From assembly GCA_017656265.1 (NCBI GenBank), contig JACDOD010000004.1, positions 62,001 through 126,000 on the forward strand: a stretch of DNA of 64,000 nt, written 5' to 3'. Below are positions 25,746 to 35,900 of this stretch, in pieces. Position numbers and translations under genes: made by a program. Every line of letters starts with the position of its first letter. Position 1 is the stretch's first letter. The notes under the pieces are model-generated. The model did not search any database. It was not told the DNA's origin and worked only from the letters and a program-made list of their open reading frames with translations. The DNA is from Bacillaceae bacterium (GTDB lineage: Bacteria; Bacillota; Bacilli; Bacillales; Alkalibacillaceae).

Positions 25746-26270
25746 ATGGTATTGAAATCTGCTAAAAAAACTGGATATGAAATTTCTCCTTCCACATTCG
25801 CTCTTATTCCTGAGCGGACTGATTATGGCATTGATGGATCTTATGTCATTGAGCAGCATGACGAATACTTCGTTCCAATCGCCCCCAGAAAGCTGATTGA
25901 TCAGGCCTGTAAGTTTTTTGGCTCCAGCCTTAAAGGAAGGCTCGAGGGAACAAAAGACATTTGCGGCTATACCCACAAACCCCCCATTGCGATTGACCCT
26001 CACGGCGGCATGTATTTCTTTCCTACTACTTCTCCACAAAATCCAAACTGTTCCTGGATTGCCCATTCCTATATTGATCGGGTAGAACCTTGTATGAATA
26101 ACGAAACAAGGATACATTTCGTGAATGGAAAACATGTCATCATACCGATCTCCTATGGCTCTATGTTAAATCAGGTTCAGCGCACAGCTCAGTTACGGTA
26201 TAAGCTTACCGAACGCCTGCAGTACCGTCTGCATACGGGGAGCGCGAAGGTTGCAGAGCCTTTCGCATGA
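25746..26270 (+). CDS. comK: Competence transcription factor ComK
   Basis: This 174-aa protein matches ComK through CKFFGSSLKGRLEGTKDICGYTHKPPIAIDP, the FFPTTSPQNPNCSWI segment and PISYGSMLNQVQRTAQLRYKL. ComK is the master activator of DNA-uptake genes and activates its own promoter. It is somewhat shorter at the C-terminus than the 192-aa B. subtilis protein. ATG 25746 follows AAAGGA closely; a TTG at 25752 is an alternative. The last 65 bases overlap the convergent yhjD-like gene. Competence context: bdbC and addAB lie in this same window. Confidence 0.93.
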   Translation: MVLKSAKKTGYEISPSTFALIPERTDYGIDGSYVIEQHDEYFVPIAPRKLIDQACKFFGSSLKGRLEGTKDICGYTHKPPIAIDPHGGMYFFPTTSPQNPNCSWIAHSYIDRVEPCMNNETRIHFVNGKHVIIPISYGSMLNQVQRTAQLRYKLTERLQYRLHTGSAKVAEPFA

Positions 26271-26607
26271 GTTCATATAAGATGTCCTGTACTTTTTTTC
26301 GAATGGCAGGATTAAAATAGCGCTTTTCTTCTTCGTATCCATTCCCCGTAAATAAATAAGTAGAAAAGGTATCGTTTTTTTGCAGGAAGACGACATCCAA
26401 CTGATGTTTCTTCATCCGTATCTGCAGTTTCCTTCTCTCCAGCCGTGCCTGATGCTCCATTTTTCGAAGCAGTTCCAGATAAGGCTCCTTAATTTTAAAT
26501 TTTCCATTTTCAATCGATTGAATATCCTGTTCCATCACAACAATAGCCATGGAAAGAAACAAAAACCGTGAGCAGGTGAGTACATCTTCATCGTTCAGAT
26601 AACGCAA
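26206..26607 (-). CDS. YhjD-like protein under a LexA box
   Basis: This 133-aa, mostly helical protein has no membrane segment. It contains a basic central region (RLERRKLQIRMKKHQLDVV) and FNPAIRKKVQDILYELM near the C-terminus. TTG 26607 is the likely start because GGAGG is 8 bases upstream; the ATG at 26622 has no ribosome site. A GAAC-N4-GTTC LexA box and TATAAT lie just upstream. Location between comK and yhjE is that of B. subtilis yhjD, and sequence character is compatible, but I identify it mainly by position. Function unknown. Its 3' end overlaps comK antisense by 65 bases. Confidence 0.6.
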   Translation of the reverse strand: MRYLNDEDVLTCSRFLFLSMAIVVMEQDIQSIENGKFKIKEPYLELLRKMEHQARLERRKLQIRMKKHQLDVVFLQKNDTFSTYLFTGNGYEEEKRYFNPAIRKKVQDILYELMRKALQPSRSPYADGTAGVR

Positions 26608-26625
26608 CTTGCTTCCCTCCATATA

Positions 26626-26645
26626 CGAACGTTTGTTCTATTATA
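26626..26645 (-). promoter_or_regulatory. LexA (DinR) operator and -10 of the yhjD-like gene
   Basis: CGAACGTTTGTTCT (26626-26639) has the invariant GAAC-N4-GTTC of the Bacillus SOS box. On the minus strand it directly follows TATAAT (26645-26640), so repressor bound there would cover the transcription start. The -35 is poor. Confidence 0.72.
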
Positions 26646-26812
26646 TACCAGAAATATAAATTTTAAAATACCTAAAAAAAGGGGTAAAATGGAGATATAT
26701 GGATTATCTTTGAAAAATGAGTGAATAGAATAGGCAAATAAGCGGTTTTTCATTAAAATAAGTATGTGGGAAAGATTCGAAGCTGATTGATTAAAGTTAG
26801 GAGTCCACCTTT

Positions 26813-27457
26813 ATGGCACTGGAGATAGAAAACTTTTCAGATTTACAGCAGATGATCGAAAACGATACATTTGATGATTACATTATGCAGCTCTTAAATA
26901 CGTACGAAAATCTCGGTCCTTTACCTGGATTGTTTTTGCCGATGTTAGAAGCCTTTTTGCCATTTTTGCCGTTATTTGTTTTTGTTCTTGCAAATTCGAT
27001 GGCATACGGTTTACTTAAAGGTTTTCTTATTTCATGGGCAGGAACCGTAGTCGGAGCATTGCTCGTATTTACGGTAATCCGGCGGTTGGGACAAACGCGG
27101 GTTTTTCAATTTATCCGCAGCAATAAACAGGTGAAAAAGGTCATGAGATGGCTTGAAAGGCATGGATTTGGTCTATTATTCCTGCTCCTTTGCTTTCCAT
27201 TTTCACCATCCGCCATCATCAATGTCGTTGCAGCATTATCCAGGGTAAGCTACCAGCAGTTTGTTCTTGCTGTGGTGCTGGGAAAAGCGGTCATGATTTT
27301 TACCGTCTCTTATGTTGGCCACAGCATAACTTCTTTTGCAACTCAGCCAGTGAAAACCATTGTGGTTGGAATTGGAATTGCGCTCTTCTGGATTATCGGA
27401 AAATACATTGAAAAAAGGCTGCAGCACGCTGAAAAAAATGAAAAGGAAATTGAGTGA
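26813..27457 (+). CDS. yhjE: TVP38/TMEM64 (DedA-like) membrane protein YhjE
   Basis: This 214-aa polytopic protein has about five hydrophobic segments and the SNARE-assoc/VTT hallmark (FVLANSMAYGLLKGFLISWAG and LLCFPFSPSAIINVVAAL). Members are lipid scramblases or undecaprenyl-phosphate-handling transporters; the specific role of YhjE is not known. Start ATG 26813 follows AGGAG. Order comK, yhjD, yhjE, then addBA mirrors B. subtilis, where a sipV-type gene is present instead of the trmO and MFS genes seen here. Confidence 0.87.
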   Translation: MALEIENFSDLQQMIENDTFDDYIMQLLNTYENLGPLPGLFLPMLEAFLPFLPLFVFVLANSMAYGLLKGFLISWAGTVVGALLVFTVIRRLGQTRVFQFIRSNKQVKKVMRWLERHGFGLLFLLLCFPFSPSAIINVVAALSRVSYQQFVLAVVLGKAVMIFTVSYVGHSITSFATQPVKTIVVGIGIALFWIIGKYIEKRLQHAEKNEKEIE

Positions 27458-27516
27458 CAACTCCTTATCTTTATAGTACCCTCATGTTATAAGATCCATG
27501 TAAAGGAGTTTGATTG

Positions 27517-27972
27517 ATGTTTACTATTCGACCAATAGCCAGAGTGTATAATGAACGAAAAAGAGTTGAGGATGATAACTGGGGAGAGGTATCATCTGTT
27601 ATTGAACTGGAGCAGGATTTTGAGGAGGAAAGCTTAAATGAAATTGAGACTTTTTCTCACCTGGAAGTGATTTTTTATTTTGATCAGGTCAAGGATGAAA
27701 AAATCCAATATGGCGCCCGGCATCCCCGGAATAATCAAGCACTGCCGAAAGTAGGGATATTCGCTCAACGGGGCAAAAATCGTCCCAATAAACTCGGACT
27801 GACTACAGTTCGCCTGATTAAAAAAGAGGGCAGAAAATTGTATGTGGAAGGGCTTGATGCCATAGATGGAACACCTGTCATAGATCTTAAGCCGGTTTTT
27901 AAAGAATTTCTGCCCAAAGGTGATATTAAACAGCCAGATTGGGTATCAGAAATCATGGATAAATACTGGTAA
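27517..27972 (+). CDS. TrmO/TsaA-like tRNA t6A methyltransferase
   Basis: This 151-aa protein has the TsaA (UPF0066) signature: PIARVYN at the start, HLEVIFYFD, ARHPRNNQALPKVGIFAQRGKNRPNKLGLT (the SAM-binding region begins near residue 67) and GLDAIDGTPVIDLKP. TrmO-type enzymes N6-methylate t6A37 of certain tRNAs. Start ATG 27517 lies 8 bases after AAAGGAG. It is shorter than E. coli TrmO because it lacks the C-terminal domain, so activity on tRNA is inferred from the N-terminal domain only. Confidence 0.87.
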   Translation: MFTIRPIARVYNERKRVEDDNWGEVSSVIELEQDFEEESLNEIETFSHLEVIFYFDQVKDEKIQYGARHPRNNQALPKVGIFAQRGKNRPNKLGLTTVRLIKKEGRKLYVEGLDAIDGTPVIDLKPVFKEFLPKGDIKQPDWVSEIMDKYW

Positions 27973-27983
27973 TTAACTGAAAC

Positions 27984-28140
27984 GAAGCTGGGACTAGAAG
28001 ATATTAACGGTGAAAAAGTCGAGCAAATGGTTTAAAGGAAAATTCATGTAACGCAGTCTGTCATAATATCCGAACTCATTCATGTGATGATTGAATTGGT
28101 TCGGATATTTCATTATCTTTTTTAGTTTTGTCCCAGCCTC
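27984..28140. repeat. Complete MITE-like element with CCGAAC core, copy 4
   Basis: Ends GAAGCTGGGAC (27984-27994) and GTCCCAGCCTC (28130-28140) are inverted repeats matching at 10 of 11 bases. The core palindrome ATATCCGAAC...GTTCGGATAT spans 28066-28108. It contains no coding sequence. No clear target-site duplication was seen. It is the best-preserved copy in the window. Confidence 0.75.
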
Positions 28141-28202
28141 ATTTCCCGCCAGTTCACCCCGATTTGTAAAGTGCAATTTTCGGCGTTTTTCTTTAGGAAC
28201 TA

Positions 28203-29363
28203 TTAGTGAATCGTCATTCCACCTGACTCTTCCTGTTTTTGGATGCTATGGCTTAGATTGGCCAGTATCGTGTAAAGGACCGCACACCCGATCAGGATGA
28301 TTGGAAACGGAATAACGGCGGATAACAGGCTTCCTATTCCTGCTCCAGCCAACAGGGTAAAGGAGTATAAAGCAATAGCTCGGCCACGGGCATCTGTTCC
28401 GTATTGCCCCACCAGCAAAATAACCATTGGGATGGTTAGCGAAGTAGATGCGATTAATGCAATAGAAGAGATGATCAGGGACCATTCATCAAAAAACAGA
28501 AAAGATGGAAGCAGGCCTGCACTCATCAAAAGCAGACTGTAACGTAAAACACGATGGACTCCCCAGGTTCTTTGGAGGGGACGGGCAAAGAAAGCGGGAG
28601 TTATTCCAATCAGTCCAATAAAGCGAAACATTTGTAAGGACAAAGACATTTCCCCTTCAGAATGAATCATATATACCTCAAATCCTCCATAAAACAGCAT
28701 GACTGTAAATAATAGAAAAAAGGAAATCCCATACAATTTTTGCAATGGTGAATAGCGAATTAATGTTAAAATATGAGTAAGCAAGTTGTGTTGCTCGACT
28801 CTGGGTTTATGGCCTTTTTTCAGAGTCATCCATAAATAGAGAAAACAGATAAAATAAAACAGACTGAACCCATAAAAAACGGCATGAAAGGTATATTGAA
28901 AGGCCATGTAAGCAGAAATCATTTGGCCGAATATTCCGGCGAATAGGAAGCCGGTATTAATGAGCGCGATTGAAATAGTCCGGGTTTTTAAGTTGAAAAA
29001 GCGAAAAACATAGCTGAATGCTGCTGGTGCGAAGGTGGCAGCGGCAAATCCCTGTAAAGACCGAATCCCGAGAAAATGAACATAATTGCTGGCGAACGTA
29101 AGTGTGAGCGTCAACAAACTGACAGCCAGCATTCCATAAACGAGAATAGACCGTTCTTCCATCCGGTCTGCTAGGATTCCAAAGAAAAGTAATCCGAAAG
29201 AATAAAAAATAATAAAGCAAAAACTAGCCAGGGAACTGTATTCAACCGGAATGTGATAAGAATCAGAAAGAAGCTTTTGAAGGGGGATCATCGTATAAAG
29301 GTTACTGGCAATAAAGATTCCGGAGATAATGAGGGCTATATTGGCAAACAGGGAACGATTCAT
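28203..29363 (-). CDS. MFS transporter
   Basis: This 386-aa protein has about twelve membrane helices and an MFS loop (LADRMEERSIL). A phenylalanine-rich central region contains the cytosolic loop LKKGHKPRVEQH between the two six-helix halves. It is most like drug/metabolite proton antiporters of the YgaY/AraJ type; the substrate is unknown. Start ATG 29363 follows GGAGG, divergent from addB (start 29444). It replaces the signal-peptidase gene sipV that precedes addB in B. subtilis. Confidence 0.8.
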   Translation of the reverse strand: MNRSLFANIALIISGIFIASNLYTMIPLQKLLSDSYHIPVEYSSLASFCFIIFYSFGLLFFGILADRMEERSILVYGMLAVSLLTLTLTFASNYVHFLGIRSLQGFAAATFAPAAFSYVFRFFNLKTRTISIALINTGFLFAGIFGQMISAYMAFQYTFHAVFYGFSLFYFICFLYLWMTLKKGHKPRVEQHNLLTHILTLIRYSPLQKLYGISFFLLFTVMLFYGGFEVYMIHSEGEMSLSLQMFRFIGLIGITPAFFARPLQRTWGVHRVLRYSLLLMSAGLLPSFLFFDEWSLIISSIALIASTSLTIPMVILLVGQYGTDARGRAIALYSFTLLAGAGIGSLLSAVIPFPIILIGCAVLYTILANLSHSIQKQEESGGMTIH

Positions 29364-29443
29364 GGGAAATCCTCCTTACTGATCCATTCCATTCAATGTA
29401 TGCGGAGAAAATACCATTCGTTCAAAGAGCGGGAGATGATAGG

Positions 29444-32400
29444 ATGACATTGCGGTTTGTGGTTGGACGTTCTGGAACAGATAAAAGTAAATTTTGTTTA
29501 GGTGAGATTGAAAGACAGCTCCTGGACAACCCTCAGGGTGGTTCCATTATATATCTTGTACCAGATCAGATGACCTTTCAGGAAGAATATGAATTACTAA
29601 GAAGGGGAATTATTAAAGGATCGATCCGCGCACATGTCTTTAGTTTCTCTCGTCTGGCATGGCGAGTATTTCAAGAAACAGGCGGAGGGGCTAAGAAGTT
29701 TGTCAGTTCAACAGGCATTCAGATGATGCTTCGGAAAATTACGGAGGAGAACAAAGCGGACTGGCAAGTGTTTCAGAATGCCATTGAGAAGCAGGGGTTT
29801 ATGGAAAAGCTGGAAGGAATGATAACGGAATTTAAGCGATATCGCATTACCCCTGAATGGTTGTTTGAACTGATTGACCAAATGGGTTCCTTCATGCATA
29901 AATATCAGGGAGAAGAGACATTACAGCATAAGCTGAAAGAACTGGCCTCCATTTACGAACAGTTGACGGATGCCTTAAAAGAACATTATATCGACAGTGA
30001 AGATCAATTAACTTTGCTGGGCGAAAAAATTCCTGAAGCCAGCTTCCTGGAGGGAGCGGACATTTATGTAAACGGATTTCATCGATTGACTCCTCAGGAA
30101 CTGTTTGTACTTGAGGCACTGATGAAAAAAGCAAAGCGTATGACAGTTACCCTGACACTGGACGAGCTTCCTTATGGTGAAATCCCTGACCTTGACTTAT
30201 TTTATCAGACGAAGAAGACTTACCTGGATTTGAAGAAATTGGCGGAGGAATGCCAGGTTCCAATTGAGAAACCGACCGTTCTTGATCCAAAGAGGGAGCA
30301 GTTTGCTGAGAAGCCATACTTTTCTCACCTGGAAAGAAACTTTGACCGTCATCCAGCTGTTCCGTATGAGGCCGATGTTCCTGTTGTTCTGGCTGAAGCG
30401 GTACATCCCAGGGCTGAAGTAGAAGGGATAGCTCAGGAAATTTTGCGTCTCGTCAGAGATGAGCAGTATCGATATCGGGATGTCGCTGTTTACATACGTC
30501 AGTCAGAGACTTATCATAATCTGATTCAGACGATTTTTCAAGATTATCAAATTCCGGTTTTTGTGGATGAAAAGCGTACGATGCTGAATCATCCCTTGAT
30601 TGAGCTTATTCGTTCCGGTCTTGATATGGTGGAAAGCAACTGGCGTTATGAGGCTGTATTTCGTGTGTTGAAGACAGATTTCATTCCGGTATTTGATGAA
30701 TTGCATCCTTTAAACAGGGATGGAATTGATGAGTTGGAGAACTATGTGCTGGAGTTCGGAATTCGCACCCGTTCCCAGTGGCTATCGGAAGAACCATGGA
30801 TCTATCAGCGCTTTAGGGGATTTGATGCAAAGAAAAAAACAACCAAGGAACTGGAGAAGGAAGAGAGGATTAATCGTCTGCGTCTCCAGGTCACAGATGC
30901 ACTGGCCGATTTTGATGAAAAGGTCCGCAAAGCCCGAACGGTTCAGGATAAATGCGAAGCGATTTATATGTGGCTGGAGCAGCTGGGAGTCCCCGTTACC
31001 CTGGAATCATGGAGGGATCAATATGATGAGGAGGGACTCATTGAACAGGCACGGGAACAGGAGCAGGTGTGGGATGCTGTCATCCATCTATTGGATGAAA
31101 TGGTCGAAATGATTGGAAATGAAACATTGTCCATTTCTGTATTCCGTCAAATGCTGGAGACCGGCTTTGAATCGCTGGAGTTTGCTCATGTTCCCCCCAG
31201 CATGGACCATGTAATTGTGGCAACAGTCGACCGTTCCAGGACATCCAGTGTCAAATGTGCTTTTCTGCTTGGGGTAAATGAGGGCGCATGGCCATTAAAA
31301 CCAGCTTCGGACGGAATTATTTCGGAGGAAGAACGTCAGCTATTAACCGAGCATGGTCTGCAGCTTGCCGATTCAAGTTCGCGGAAACTGCTGGATGACC
31401 GCTTTTACGTGTATCTGGCGTTCACAGCACCATCAGAATATTTATGGGTGAGCTATACACTGGCTGATGAAGAAGGAAATTCAAAAACCCCATCGCCGCT
31501 AATCAGCCGGCTGAAGGATCTGTTTCCGAAGCTCAATACCCGTTTGCTTTTAGAAGATGAAGATGAGAAAGACCCGCTAAGGTTTATTTCGGTACCGTCT
31601 AAAAGCCGCTCTGTTTTAACATCACAGCTGGCCAAATATTTGCGGGGTTATCCGATGCATGAAAGTTACTGGGATGTGCTGAACTGGTTTTTGCTGAATG
31701 AACCGAAAGAAACGGATACAAAGCGGATTTTTATGAGTTTATTCTATGAAAACAAACCGAAAAATCTATCAAAACATACCGCAGAAAAAATTTATCCAAA
31801 ACAGCTTAAAACAAGTGTTTCCAGACTTGAAACATTTTATCGCTGCCAGTATCAGCATTTTGCCCGCTATACCCTTAACCTTGAGGAACGTCCGGTTTAC
31901 AAGCTGGATGCTCCGGACATTGGGCAGCTCTTTCATGAAGCATTAAAACAGATCACAGACTGGCTGTTTCAGGAAGGAAGAAGTTTCAGAGAGTTAAATA
32001 AGCAGGAAGCTGAACAGTATGCAAGAAAAGCGACGAAAAAACTGTCGCCTGTTTTACAGCATCAGATTTTGTTCAGTTCCAATCGCTATCAATATATTTT
32101 GCAGAAGCTTGAGCAGGTCGTAATTCGAGCAGCTAAAATTTTAACGGATCAGGCACGGCGAAGTGAATTCACCCCGGCTGGTGTGGAAGTTGGATTTGGT
32201 CCGGGACAAAAATTGCCGCCGATGGTATTGCCCCTGAAGGATGGCTATGAACTTGTACTAAGGGGTCGTATTGATCGGGTTGATCGGGCTGATGTAAACG
32301 ATCAGTTGTTTTTGAGAATTATAGATTATAAGTCCAGCAGAAAAGATTTAAGTTTAACAGAAGTATATTATGGACTTGCTCTGCAGATGCTGGCTTATCT

Positions 32401-32941
32401 TGATGTAATTTTGAACCATGCTGAACAATGGCTTGGAAAAGGGGCTAGTCCTGCCGGCGTATTGTATTTTCATGTGCATAATCCGATGATTTCTGATCCG
32501 AGCTCCCTGAATGCCGAAGATATAGAGAAGGAAATTTTTAAGCAATTTAAAATGAAAGGACTCCTGCTGGAAGATGAGGATCTGGTCAAACGGATGGACA
32601 CGGAGTTGACCTCTGGTTATAGTCCGGTTGTACCAGCCGGTCTGAAGAAGAATGGGGGATTTTACAAGCGGGGCTCAAATACAATTGAAGCTTCATTGCT
32701 GGAAGGGCTGCAGGACTATGTCCGCAAACTCATGAAAAATGCCGGCATCTCTATTATTGATGGAAAGCTGGGCATGGACCCCTACAAGATGAAAAACCAG
32801 CTGGCGTGTTCTTACTGTTCTTTCCGGTCTTTGTGCCAGTTTGATCCGACGCTGGAAGAAAACAATTTTAGAATGCTGAAGAACCTGGATGATGAGGATG
32901 TGTTGAATCAAGTTAAGGGAGAAGAAGGGGATGAAAACTAA
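29444..32941 (+). CDS. addB: AddB subunit of the AddAB helicase-nuclease
   Basis: At 1165 aa this has the expected length for the subunit that recognises Chi and cuts the 5' strand during double-strand break resection. The four iron-sulfur cysteines are in place (Cys near 801 in YRCQYQHF; Cys1121, 1124, 1130 in ACSYCSFRSLC). The RecB-type nuclease motif IIDYKSSRK is present. The N-terminal P-loop reads GRSGTDKS, with Asp where Walker A has its second Gly. ATG 29444 follows GGGAG at 8 bases. addA starts at the base after its stop codon. Confidence 0.96.
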   Translation: MTLRFVVGRSGTDKSKFCLGEIERQLLDNPQGGSIIYLVPDQMTFQEEYELLRRGIIKGSIRAHVFSFSRLAWRVFQETGGGAKKFVSSTGIQMMLRKITEENKADWQVFQNAIEKQGFMEKLEGMITEFKRYRITPEWLFELIDQMGSFMHKYQGEETLQHKLKELASIYEQLTDALKEHYIDSEDQLTLLGEKIPEASFLEGADIYVNGFHRLTPQELFVLEALMKKAKRMTVTLTLDELPYGEIPDLDLFYQTKKTYLDLKKLAEECQVPIEKPTVLDPKREQFAEKPYFSHLERNFDRHPAVPYEADVPVVLAEAVHPRAEVEGIAQEILRLVRDEQYRYRDVAVYIRQSETYHNLIQTIFQDYQIPVFVDEKRTMLNHPLIELIRSGLDMVESNWRYEAVFRVLKTDFIPVFDELHPLNRDGIDELENYVLEFGIRTRSQWLSEEPWIYQRFRGFDAKKKTTKELEKEERINRLRLQVTDALADFDEKVRKARTVQDKCEAIYMWLEQLGVPVTLESWRDQYDEEGLIEQAREQEQVWDAVIHLLDEMVEMIGNETLSISVFRQMLETGFESLEFAHVPPSMDHVIVATVDRSRTSSVKCAFLLGVNEGAWPLKPASDGIISEEERQLLTEHGLQLADSSSRKLLDDRFYVYLAFTAPSEYLWVSYTLADEEGNSKTPSPLISRLKDLFPKLNTRLLLEDEDEKDPLRFISVPSKSRSVLTSQLAKYLRGYPMHESYWDVLNWFLLNEPKETDTKRIFMSLFYENKPKNLSKHTAEKIYPKQLKTSVSRLETFYRCQYQHFARYTLNLEERPVYKLDAPDIGQLFHEALKQITDWLFQEGRSFRELNKQEAEQYARKATKKLSPVLQHQILFSSNRYQYILQKLEQVVIRAAKILTDQARRSEFTPAGVEVGFGPGQKLPPMVLPLKDGYELVLRGRIDRVDRADVNDQLFLRIIDYKSSRKDLSLTEVYYGLALQMLAYLDVILNHAEQWLGKGASPAGVLYFHVHNPMISDPSSLNAEDIEKEIFKQFKMKGLLLEDEDLVKRMDTELTSGYSPVVPAGLKKNGGFYKRGSNTIEASLLEGLQDYVRKLMKNAGISIIDGKLGMDPYKMKNQLACSYCSFRSLCQFDPTLEENNFRMLKNLDDEDVLNQVKGEEGDEN

Positions 32942-35900
32942 ATGAAGTGGACAGATGAACAGCAAAAAGCCATCTATACAGGCGGAACAGACATATTGGT
33001 CTCCGCAGCGGCAGGATCAGGGAAAACAGCAGTACTGGTAGAGCGGATTATTCAAAAATTAATTAACCAGGATCATCCCATCAACATTGACGAGCTCCTG
33101 ATTGTAACTTTTACCAATGCGGCTGCCCAGGAGATGCGGACCAGAATAGGAGCTGCTTTAGAAAAGGCGCTGAAACAAAATCCCCGCTCCAATCATTTGA
33201 AACGGCAGCTTTCTTTGCTGCAGAATGCCCATATTTCAACACTGCACGCTTTCTGTATGGAAGTAGTACGCAAATATAGTTATCAGCTGGATGTGGATCC
33301 AAACTTTCGAATCGCTGATGAAGTGGAAGCGGATCTCTTGCAGCAGGATGTGCTGGAAGAACTGTTTGAAGACTGGTACGGTAAAGAAGGAACAGAGAGA
33401 GAACGTTTCTTCGCTGTCGTAGATCGCTTTTCCAGTGATCGTCATGATCGGGAAGTGGAGGAGCTCATATTAAAGATATATGAATTTGCCAATCAAAATC
33501 CATGGCCTGAGCACTGGCTGGATCAGATGGTAGACATGTATGCGATTGGTGAGAATCAAGACGAAAATAAGCATGTCTGGCTGGATGTTATTAAAACAGA
33601 ACTGGCAAGTCAACTGGAAGCCATGAAGAATGAAGCTGAACAGGCACTCAATATAACAAGGGAAAGTCAGGGTCCTTACCATTATGCTGATTTAATTGAC
33701 GAAGAGCTCAAACTTATTCGAGAAGCCAGACAAAAAATGAATGGTTCATGGAAAGAACTTCATCAATTTGTTCAGGATAACGATAAGTTTAAAGCATTGC
33801 CCCGAAAAAAAATAGACTGTGATGAAGAAAAAAAAGAGCAAGTGAAGGAAATCCGAAACCGCTATAAGTCCAGATGGGATAAGGTAAGGAAAAGCTGGTT
33901 TTCCCGTTCTCTGGAAGCCTATTTAAAAGACCTGCGTGACTTGCATCCGGTGATGGAACAGCTTTCAATTCTTGTAAAAGATTTTCACAGGCGTTATCAG
34001 CAGAAAAAGAAAGAACAGGCACTGGTAGACTTTTCTGACCTGGAACACTTTTGTCTGGAAATTTTGATGGGTGAAACATCGACACCAGAGTCGATTCAAC
34101 CATCCCCTGTTGCGAGACAATATCAGCAGCAATTTTCTGAAATCCTGGTAGATGAATATCAGGATACGAACCTTGTGCAGGAAACGATTCTAAATCTTAT
34201 GACTCTGGGGGATGATGCAGGACACCTGTTTATGGTTGGCGATGTGAAACAGAGTATATACCGGTTCAGGCATGCCGAACCATCCTTATTTATTTCAAAG
34301 TATAATCGTTTTGCGCTTGATGACAATGATCAGGTGCGGATTGATTTATCCCGAAATTTCCGAAGCCGTAAGCAAGTCTTGTCAGCCTGTAACTATATTT
34401 TCCGTCAAATCCTCGATCAAGAAGTTGGAGAAATTAATTATGACAAAGACGCTGAATTAATATACAGCAATATGATCTATGATGAGCTGACAACCGATGA
34501 TCAGGACGTAGAATTATACTTAATAGATAATGGGGAGAAGGATCTTCCACCAGAAGATGCTGATGGAGAGGATTTCCGCGATCTGGAAAAAGCCCAGCAG
34601 GAGGCAAGACTTTATGCCGAAAAAATCAAGGAGTGGATCGGCCAAAAGGGGCAGCCTCCACTAAAAGTTGTGGATAAACAAACGGAACAATTAAGAAATT
34701 TGCAGTACCGGGATATTGTTATTCTGTTAAGATCCATGACCTGGGCTCCAACCATTGTGGAGGAATTGAAGCAGCAGGGCATACCGGTATATGCTGAACT
34801 ATCGACGGGATATTTCGAAGCCATTGAGGTACAGGTGATGCTCAGTTTATTAAAGGTGATTGATAACCCGCAGCAGGATATTCCGCTGGCATCTGTCCTC
34901 CGGTCACCAATTGTTGGTATTGATGAAGAAGGACTGGCTCAGCTTCGGCTGGCTGCACCAAAAGAAAACTATTATCATGCGTTGAATATATATGTGACCA
35001 GGGGAGAAGATCAGTTTCTGAAAGAAGCGATTCAGCAATTCCTGCAGAAGCTGGACAGCTGGCGGGTCCGAGCACGTCAGGGAGCACTGTCTGATCTGAT
35101 CTGGCAAATTTATCGTGAAACCGGCTATTATGACTTTGTCGGCGGGATACCAGGCGGAAAACAGCGCCAGGCTAACTTAAGAGCGTTATATGATCGGGCC
35201 CGCTCCTATGAAAACACATCGTTCAGAGGACTGTTCCGGTTCTTGAGGTTTATCGAGCGAATGGAAGAACGTGGAGAGGACCTGGGGGCAGCCCGTGCAC
35301 TGGGGGAACAGGAAGATGTCGTCCGCATCATGACGATTCATAAAAGTAAGGGGCTCGAGTTTCCGGTAGTTATAATGGGGGCTCTTGATCAGCGATTCAA
35401 CGATCGGGATCTGAAGGAAAAATATTTGCTGCATAAAGATTACGGTATCGGTGTGAAATATATCGACCCTGATAAACGGATTATGTACCCTACTCTGGCT
35501 CACCATGCGTTAAAGCTAGCAAAGAAAAAAGAAATGCTTGCAGAAGAAATGCGGGTCCTATATGTAGCATTAACCCGTGCAAAAGAAAAATTACTAATGG
35601 TTGGCTGCGTCAATGATCTGGAAAAGAGAAAAGAAAAATGGCAGAGCATCACAGACCATCAGGAATGGGTACTGCCGCCCCATGAGAGGCTCGAGGCCCG
35701 CTCTTATCTGGACTGGGTTGCGACAGCCCTGATCAGGCATCAGCATGGTGAGCCACTGCGGATGGCTGACTCTGTAAACGTATCAGAACCTATCTGGAAC
35801 GATGAATCATCCTGGAGATGCCAGATTATTCATGCCAGTGATTTGACCGACATGGAAGAGACCTTGAAGAATCGTCATGAGGAACTGCATAAAGCTATAA

